Positions 56,922 through 64,000 of a stretch of DNA of 64,000 nt are shown here, in pieces. The position numbers and the translations under genes were made by a program. The notes beneath the pieces are model-generated. The model saw only the letters and a program-made list of their open reading frames with translations. It had not been told where the DNA came from and did no database searches. The number at the start of each line of letters is the position of its first letter. The first letter of the stretch is position 1. The stretch comes from Adiantum capillus-veneris (lineage: Eukaryota; Streptophyta; Polypodiopsida; Polypodiales; Pteridaceae). The DNA is taken from NCBI GenBank assembly GCA_014529385.2, contig CM043954.1:5395306-5459305 (forward strand). The letters are read 5' to 3'.

Positions 56922-59128
56922 ATGGATCAAAATGTGGGCACAAGTGGTATGAAGAAGCAAAATAATAAAAAAGCTCTTGGCAAAGAGTTGGATTATGCTC
57001 ACAACATATGCAGACGATATATGGAGTGGCAATGTAAATTTTATCACACAACAAAATCAGGTGATGCACCACATATTAGGGATCATTTTCTGTGTAGCGC
57101 TAAAAACAGTTATAAGAAATGTGAACATCCTTAGGCACCTGCAATTGCAAAGCGTTTGAGAGAAGAGCTCTCCAAAAAGGGTGGCAAGAGACAACAGATA
57201 TATAGCTCTGTGCCTTTGAGTCAAGAGTTCCCAGAGCCAAATATTAACTCTGCAGATCCTGTAATGATGCCAACTAACCTTGGAGAACAACCTGCGCAAG
57301 GAGAGGAAATTCCAGGCAGTGTTCCTTTTAAAGGTCACAATGAAGGTGGACTTTGTCAGATGCGTCAAAAATCATTACATCAAAGATTTTGAGTGCAGTG
57401 TCTAGAAGAAGCACAAACTGCACTTGCCAAACCAATATTCTTTACTAGAAATGCTTTGGTCATGGTAGATAGCAATCATTGGAAGGCTGCTTGGAAGAAA
57501 ATCGGTGAGTTTGGTCCAGGATTTTCAGCTCCTTCTTATCACACGATAAGAATTTTTCTTCTTGGACAAACGTTACATCAAAGTCAAAGAGCGTGTTGGC
57601 AAAATAATACTTGGAATATTTTACTTTCAGGATATACGATTGTGAGTGATGGCTGGTCAAATGTTCAAAGAAGACCGCTGATCAATGTAATGCTGGTTTG
57701 CCCAAGGGGAGAAACGATTATAAAGGTGATTGATAGTTTTGGTGCAATTAAAAGTGAAAAATATATTTATGAGGTCTTGATTAATGTAATTAAATTAATT
57801 GGTGCTGAACATGTCGTTCAAGTAGTCATAGACAACGCAAAGAATTGTAAAAATGCCAGTAAATTAATAAAGAAGTTCTTTCCACACATTTTTGCCAATG
57901 GTTGTAATACGCAGAGCTTGAACTTGCTGGTGAAAGATTGGTACACTAGCGAAGAAACCACATGGTTCGCCAAAATAATTGATACAACACGTCAGGCTAT
58001 AAAATTTATCTTGAATCGAAAAAGAGTGCTCGATTTGTATAGGATGCACAAGTCAGTGATGCTGAAACTTCATGCTGAAACTTGGTCCTGCACACACTTT
58101 TATACCTTGGAATCACTTCTCCGTAATAAATGCGTTGTGATTGACACATTCAATTGCGCGGCTTTTGATGAATGGCAACTTGAGCAGAAAGAAAAAGTGA
58201 AAGATAAAATTACATGTCTAAGTGGCAATATAAACAAGGTTGCTTGGTGGAAGAGTGTAATGGATGCATACCATGTAATGATGCCCGTTATGTTTGCGAT
58301 CCACAATCTTGATCAAAGGGCGCCAAACTTGGGAAAGTGTGGATGACATGGTGGTCACTCCAACAGAGTCTTGAAAATCCTGAAGAGCTGAAAGAGTTTG
58401 TAGTAGAGAAGGAGTGGCGATTACCATTCTCTGGCAAACAGCGAATAATTTTGGCTAAGTATTTTCATGCAAGGTGGAAGAGCGCTCATAGTCCACTCCA
58501 TAGTGCGGCTTACATGATCGATCCAGAGTATTAGAATTTAGACCTGATGTCCAATACAGAGGTGGTAGGCGCTTTCTATCACGTGGTCAACACGTTCTAC
58601 TCCAACGTTCAGGACCGAATTGATTGAATCAAAGAAATGAGTGCATTTAAATTAAAAGAAGGTCCTTTTGCAAATGATTTTGTACAGGTAATGGCAAAAG
58701 AGCAACCTGCATAGAAGTGGTGGATGATGAATGGTGGAGAGCATTACTCTACCTTACATCCCCTTGCAATGAAAGTACTCGCACAATGTGTAGCAAACTC
58801 AAGTTGAGAGAGAAACTAGAGTATGTACAAGTATGTTCACAGCACTATTCGCAACAGACTATTAGCAGACAGAGCAAAAAAATTAGTGTATATGTATTGC
58901 AATGGAAAGATACTAAATCACATCAAAAGTGATGGCTATGAGGAGGAAATGCCAACCTGGTTGTATGATTGTCAAAACAAAGATGAAGAAGAGTTCAATG
59001 TTGGTGTATCTCAATGCACTGTAGACGAAATAGAAGAGAATTTGATAATAGATGTGGAGGTTGAATTACAAAGAGAACCACAACACTCAGACTTAGAACC
59101 AGTTAACAACTCAATTGATTCAATGTAG
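56922..59128 (+). pseudogene. hAT transposase (BED finger, DUF659, C-terminal hAT dimerisation)
   Basis: One frame runs 56922-58343 with a TAG (57132) and a TGA (57390). A second frame, from about 58337, runs to 59128. The BED-like finger (residues 30-70) keeps CKF..H…C…C but has Tyr for its second Cys. DUF659 is clear: YTIVSDGWSNVQRRPLINVM, VVQVVIDNAKNCKNASKLI, FFPHIFANGCNTQSLNLLVKD. In the second frame the hAT C-terminus reads GEHYSTLHPLAMKVLAQ, then RNRLLADRAKKLVYMYCN, with a TGA and a TAG where family members have Cys/Ser and Trp. At least four stops lie in that frame (58532, near 58622, 58712, then two near 58810). It would cut and rejoin hAT ends; this copy is dead. Confidence 0.9.
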
Positions 59129-59239
59129 CTTGAGAGTTGAACGAGAAAATGTCAAAACCATTGTAAAAGACCTTATATTTAAATGTGTTTTGAGTAATTA
59201 CAATGCTTCATATTCACCATAGTACGTAGTTTGTTGATC

Positions 59240-60265
59240 TCAATTGTGTTGCCCTGAAGCAGCATCTTGCTCGTCAAACAGATTTCTAATTGTGCTAGGG
59301 ATATCTGGGCGTGCTTGCTTGAATTTATATTTGTTTGCCATACCAAACATAATATATATTCTTTGTGGAATATCTTGTGAATAGATTGCGCATCGAGTAC
59401 TATTTTGCATCACATAAACTAAATGATAATAATGAACACATGTCAATGTATAATATCCACTCAATCCATCAAAATTCTTGTAGCAAATTGGACATTGGAA
59501 AGATGAGGATGCATCTGAAGTACACGAGGGGACCAACTCCGAATGCAAGACAATGTGGATGATGTGTGTCCCTTGTACAGGTGTTCAATTCACTCGTTGT
59601 GTCAGATTTTGAACGTCCTGACTTAAGTGGTGAATGCTTTTCTCCATCCGGACTTGTGAGGGTTGCGGTGTCTAGGTGGCTATAGAAAGCCGTGTTATTT
59701 CTACATCTTTCTCTGCCAACTGTATCGTGTAAATATCCTTCTCTCTTTTGAACTGTAGGTCGATGCCTTCCACTATCAATGCCAGCTCATCTCGGGTGAA
59801 AGTGACACAACTCTCCCTTAAATTATGAGTGGCAACAGTTGTCTCCTTTGACGAGAAGTCTACTAGTCGCTGTTGCACAAAGTGAACATATAACATTTTT
59901 ACAAAATATAGCACACAATCTGCATTGTGCAGGGGATGGCCATAAACCTCCAAATAAATCCTCTCAGTATGATCTTTGATCGCATCATGGTTGCACTTTG
60001 AAACCTTCCACCTTCCTTTCTTCATCTCTGCATCCTCACATGGCCATATTGTCTTGATCATGTCCTTTGTCACTTCTTTATTGATCTCTTTCCATTGCAT
60101 ATGGTTTGGATTTGCCCACTTTGAGAGTCGGCGAGTAGTACACATTGCTTGTTGTGCCGGCATGCCGTGTGCCAGAGACTTCATACGCTGAAATGCATTA
60201 ATAGCCGCTTGTTTTTGATCATCACGCAGTGATTGGGTTCTAATATCTTGTTCTTCATCGGCCAT
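59240..60265 (-). pseudogene. hAT cargo gene 1: coiled-coil protein with C-terminal RING-like finger
   Basis: A single minus-strand frame of 342 codons from ATG 60265, interrupted by a TAG (59674-59672) and a TGA (59587-59585). The N-terminal 160 residues have no family I know (MADEEQDIRTQSLRDDQKQ, CTTRRLSKWANPNHMQWKEI). The segment up to the TAG is heptad-like and hydrophilic (LIVEGIDLQFKREKD, LAEKDVEITRL). The C-terminus has FQCPICYKNFDGLSGYY, then CVHYYH, a C-X2-C…C-X-H-X2-H pattern as in RING-H2 fingers. A ubiquitin-ligase role would be typical of such a finger, but the ring is incomplete as read. Reading the whole frame is my inference; both stops are single-base-type changes. Confidence 0.6.
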
Positions 60266-60655
60266 TTTCTCTTAGAGCTGCAGTCAACAGATAGACAAAT
60301 ATTCAATATCATTGAAAAACATATATTCTCACTCATTGGGACACTGTGCGGAATCCACTAAATCAAACCACAACAAATGCGACTAATTGAACCACAAGGC
60401 AAATTTGAAATACTGACAGTTAAATAAAAAATTTGAAATGACTAAAGATAATTAACTCAATTAGGTGACCACTTCAAACCAGATTATACACTTCAATAAA
60501 AAAAAGAATACCATGGACAAGACATATGTATATCATAGAAATGTTTAAATCGGATAAAATGATGGTGCAAGTTCAACAAGTGGACATTGGATAGGGTTAG
60601 GGTATGTCTTCAAATGTTCTTTGAAAAATATCAACACGTCAGAAGCATTCCTTCT

Positions 60656-61765
60656 TTAGTCCCACTCTTTTAACTTCATCCAACAATCTACTTTAATTCG
60701 AATAGCCCTCATAACATCTTTGTCCGGATGGTGAAAAACTTCTTCTGGAAAATAAACTTTTCTGGCTGCACTCCAAAAATCTGCTAGCATGTTGAATAGG
60801 TATCCCAATGCATAAATGTCGCTCACTTTTGTGTATGCATCTGTGCACAGTGGATCGTATAGTTCGGGAGCAATCCACGGTCGCTTAGCCATCTCAGCAT
60901 TCCCTGCTATCTGTGCATTCAAAACTGCTTCATTCGACTATGCACTTGGATGCAGATAATTATTTGTTGCACGCTTAGCTGGTGTTCTCAGTATCATATC
61001 CCAATCAATGATGCCGAAGTAGGGTTTATTGGCGCGAGTAAAGTCCAACATTATGTTCAACGGGTGCAAGTCACTGTGCACTATACCGGCCAAGTGGACA
61101 GCCGTAACGTCGTCGATTAAGGCATGACAAATTGCTGGCATCTGTTCGATCACTGCTTTGATCCGCACAGTGTCTTTCTCGCTTACAGGAAGATTTGCTA
61201 CAGACAATGACCTCCAACCGTGTTGTAGCCTGTGCATTTGTTGTTTGAACAGTCCGTGAGCGACCGGTAAGCGACACATCATGTCGCCAACGATACCCCC
61301 ATTGTACTATGGGAATATCGTGATCCAAGGAGATTCTGTAGTAAACCCAATGCACCTTACAATGGAGGGGTGAAGCGTTTGCATTCCTTGCTCTGTCTGA
61401 AAGCTGTCAAATTTCACCTCACTCCCTCCCTTGTAACATTTTCCCACATATGTAATGTGGTCTGGAAAAAATGAGATGCCTTTGATGGTGTACAATGTAC
61501 ACACACCAAAGGAGCCTGCTCTAATCCTCACACCTTCTACCAAGGCTTTGTGAGGGATGCCGACAAGATGAGCGCACTTTGCATTCAAAGCAGTGCGCAT
61601 GATTGTGTCGTTGCCGCTGGCATCGGATCGACCTCCCAAAGCTGCTTGCGCATCTTGGGCCATCTTCAATCTCTTGGGTAAGACTGCTTGGTCCTGCACT
61701 TTTACACGCTTTATCTTTACCTTCCGTTCTTCAGACAATTTATCCCAGAGCTCTAATTTTGACAT
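60656..61765 (-). pseudogene. hAT cargo gene 2: protein-kinase-like protein
   Basis: One minus-strand frame of 370 codons from ATG 61765, with two TAG codons (61309-61307 and 60940-60938). The N-terminal 80 residues are unassigned. The kinase fold follows: glycine loop RAGSFGVCTLYTI (GxGxFG with one Gly lost), a lysine strand ITYVGKCYKG, LHPSIVRCIGF, catalytic loop VHSDLHPLNIMLD (Asp and Asn kept), IIDWDM at the DFG position, and RPWIAPELYDP with TKVSDIYALGYLFNML for the APE region and helix F. About 60 codons further upstream (62016 and below) another frame also looks coding (DVYIKDITSAIWENTECRL), after a small duplication. It could be an active-type kinase before decay; substrate unknown. 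Confidence 0.8.
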
Positions 61766-62100
61766 GTCGCAGGCAGGTGGGATATCTTCCTTTAAGTCTC
61801 AACACTGTTGCCCATACTTTCATATTGCCCATACTTTAAGTCTCAACATACTTTCATATTGCCCAACACTCTCTTGACCTTGTGGTGGGGGTCAAATTCT
61901 CGTATCCCAGCTAGAAGCAACAACTCGTATTGGCCTTCAAGTCGCAACCTGCACTCTGTATTCTCCCATATAGCGCTAGTGATGTCTTTGATGTAGACAT
62001 CACTTTCACTAATCTATTGTATGCAATCAGCTACACATGATGAGATTGCCAAAATACATTCTTTATGAATGGCACACATAATACATTTCTTTTGATCTGG
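61766..62100 (-). pseudogene. Possible upstream part of the kinase-like gene
   Basis: A shifted minus-strand frame with cysteines (KKCIMCAIHKECILAISSC), a TAG at 62016-62014 and SDVYIKDITSAIWENTECRL. A short direct duplication (tttcatattgcccatac / tttcatattgcccaac) at 61815-61870 lies between it and the kinase frame and probably caused the shift. Confidence 0.5.
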
Positions 62101-62884
62101 CGTCATATTTGCACTGGACAATAAAAAAACAACATATCAAATACAAATTCATGGTTGCGAATGACACTAACACTCTCACACTATCTCAGGTAAACTCCTA
62201 ACCACCGCTTGAAGACTTTAACAAATGTGCAAGGAAATATTGATAAAAATTGAAAATAATCTTCACTTAAAATTGCAATCTATTACACGTGTAAAAAGCA
62301 GTTCAAACAAGTGGTTTAAAAGAACTTAATTCAGATCAAACGATACATGTTAAAGTCTGGCACATTTCAGCATATATTGAATTTTTAACTTATATTTTTC
62401 TCCGTGCGCACATACTAATTCAAACAACGCACACACCGACTTAAAAACTTCAAAAACATTTAAAACATTGGATGTATACAAATTGAACTATCAAATTGTG
62501 TTCACACACTTTTTTTACATAGAATTTATGTAAATGTAGCAATCAAAAAGCGACGATAATGATGCTCTTTAAAAAGATACAAAAGAATATTAAACATGCA
62601 AATTGTGTACATTTAGATTTTTTACAGAGAATTTATGTAAATGAAGCATTAAAAATAACGATAATGCTTGAGAGTCATTTAAAAAGATAAAAAAGAATAT
62701 TAAACATGCAATTTGTGTGCAAATACTTTTTTACATGTAATTTATATAAATGGAACATTTAAAATAGCGATGATTGATGAATAAAGTATTCGTTTGAATA
62801 TGATTAGCTAGTATATAATTTCAAATGGACAGTTAAAAACAACAAAATCAAACAATTCATACATTTTGTATATGAAATACTCTT
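62101..62884. other. AT-rich hAT interior, nothing recognised
   Basis: Non-coding AT-rich sequence with degenerate repeats around ttttacatagaatttatgta (62513, 62618, 62730). Confidence 0.5.
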
Positions 62885-63267
62885 CACAACCGCGTTACCG
62901 ACCAAGTATTTCATATACTTAATACTTAAAAAATTAATTGCACATGCACATACAAATTATATGACGTTCGTACGGCCCGGTTAACGACTTGAACGCCATA
63001 TTTATGCAAAAACAGATGCTTCTAACAAACGAAACTCTATTAGCCGCATTACCGACCGAGTGCCGCCTGAATCTAAGGAAAAACAATGGCCTGCATACAA
63101 ACATCATATAGCCACGTTACCGACCGATGCCCATATGTTTTTTGGGAAAGGGGAAGGGAAGTTGACTTACCATAAGGATACTAGATTCGTCGCGCTACCA
63201 ACGTAGTACCTAGACAGTAAGCCAATACTTACCACAAGGACACCATCTTCCCCACGTCACCGAGGGG
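62885..63267 (+). repeat. hAT subterminal ACCGACC-type repeats
   Basis: Degenerate copies of gC-x-CGTTACCGACCGA: 62891-62905, 62976-62990 (gttaacgac), 63043-63060, 63111-63128, 63191-63206 (gctaccaacg) and 63250-63267 (cgtcaccgag). Two related motifs lie near the left end (about 56105 and 56135). Short subterminal repeats are typical binding sites for hAT transposases. Confidence 0.65.
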
Positions 63268-63314
63268 ATGCCCCCGTGATAAGCATTGTTCCGTAGAACA
63301 GCTTACACACACAC

Positions 63315-63460
63315 TCCCATTGTGTGGTAAGGTACCTTATTACTGCCGCGCACTACGACAAAAGGCACGCTACCACACAACGCGATACACACACACAACA
63401 CATACCCGAATCGTGTGGTCAGGTACTCTTCATCTGCCGCGCACTGCGACGCAGAGCAAG
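63315..63460 (+). repeat. Imperfect tandem duplication, about 92-bp period
   Basis: tgtgtggtaaggtacc…ctgccgcgcactacgac (63320-63358) recurs as cgtgtggtcaggtact…ctgccgcgcactgcgac (63412-63450), separated by an ACACAC-rich stretch. Confidence 0.75.
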
Positions 63461-63523
63461 CTCCCACATGATCCCCTCTCTCCCTCTCTCCTCTCTTCTC
63501 TCGACGTACCTACAAAGGTGGTC

Positions 63524-63631
<108 letters not shown>

Positions 63632-63639
63632 GATGAAAG

Positions 63640-63918
63640 CAAGACGAAAATACACCCAACGGACCCGATTGGGCCCGCGTATATATAACGCTGCGAGCCT
63701 GCCGGAATTTTTAGTATTCTTGACGGGCCAGTAGGGAAAATGATGAATCTTGGTGGGCCCACCGGGGATACTAAAAAGCCCGGCGAGAATTTACTGGGTT
63801 TGCATGTCACCATTAACCGGATTCTGTGTGATTATGTTAAGTGTAATCATGTAAATGTGTCAATAAGACCTTGTGATCACACAAAATGTGACGTAATTAC
63901 GTAAATATAAAATCCCTG
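63640..63918 (+). repeat. hAT right subterminal region and terminal inverted repeat
   Basis: A CpG-rich segment (63660-63790: gggcccgcg, gacgggcc, gtgggcccaccgggg) mirrors the CpG-rich left subterminal region on the opposite strand. The element ends …TATAAAATCCCTG at 63918. Confidence 0.78.
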
Positions 63919-63926
63919 GCAGCACT
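63919..63926. repeat. Target-site duplication of hAT (gcagcact), right
   Basis: Eight bases after the right terminus; see 55684-55691. Confidence 0.8.
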
Positions 63927-64000
63927 TGTCTCTTGGACTCCTTGAGTAGTGCGAGCTTGGTTCCCTTGAACCGTGCCACTTGTGGCTCCTTGAGCCGTCT
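63919..64000 (-). pseudogene. G1 gag N-terminal segment
   Basis: The minus strand reads a Thr/Gln/Gly-rich run (TAQGATSGTVQGNQARTTQG) that joins in frame to EDVEGSNALLKN on the other side of the hAT. It runs off the window, so start and 5' LTR are not seen. Confidence 0.8.

Noticed and set aside
60656-61765. UAG recoding (readthrough) in the kinase-like gene
   Set aside because: The neighbouring transposase has the same kind of stops plus a frameshift, so ordinary decay is simpler.

Overview
The window is a transposon graveyard from a large, repeat-rich eukaryotic nuclear genome. A plant is the best fit: there is a Ty1/copia element primed from initiator tRNA-Met, a chromodomain-bearing Ty3/gypsy chromovirus, plant-style L1 ORF1 pieces (DUF4283-like plus CCHC knuckle), a BED/DUF659 hAT transposase, and a DEAD-box helicase fragment of plant RH type. 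A second LINE family whose ORF1 is coiled coil plus RRM-like suggests a non-seed land plant, but that is a guess. I see no intact ordinary host gene, rRNA, tRNA or CRISPR. Almost every long ORF belongs to a mobile element.

Layout. 1-10007: two minus-strand copies of one LINE family (copies A and B here). Copy A (7339 to 5925, continuing at 197 to 1) is split by a 5.7-kb copia element (198-5919) with a perfect 5-bp target duplication and a third LTR. Copy B (10007 to about 7370) has a large internal deletion. 10008-11505: very long dinucleotide tracts. 11506-14892: minus-strand Ty3/gypsy deletion derivative. 15575-18230: two minus-strand ORFs, one of 726 codons with an N-terminal CCHC knuckle and no family I recognise. 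18602-23219: plus-strand full-length LINE of the same family (copy C), bounded by TC-rich microsatellites. 23341-25700: no recognisable gene. 25737-28890: decayed plus-strand plant-type L1.

28891-64000 is one nested stack. A minus-strand chromovirus of about 5 kb has been opened by three later insertions, each with a matching target duplication: a 13.2-kb gag-protease-only LTR element (30724-43893, called M, duplication ccctt), an 8.6-kb gag-protease-only LTR element (45697-54342, called N, duplication cattc) and an 8.2-kb hAT transposon (55692-63918, imperfect 8-bp duplication). Removing each insertion joins the chromovirus reading frame again. Element M itself holds a 1.3-kb CACTA-like non-autonomous element, an array built round a 20-bp palindrome, and a captured DEAD-box helicase fragment.

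Most unusual content: (1) the hAT carries, opposite its transposase, a protein-kinase-like gene and a coiled-coil/RING gene, each with one long frame and few stops; (2) seven copies of ACATCCTACGCGTAGGATGT in the leader of element M; (3) three LINE copies that keep ORF1 and ORF2 in one frame separated by a single UAG followed by GGA; (4) LINE junctions that lie in (TC)n tracts; (5) the unassigned 726-codon ORF. All family assignments come from motifs read by eye, without database searches.
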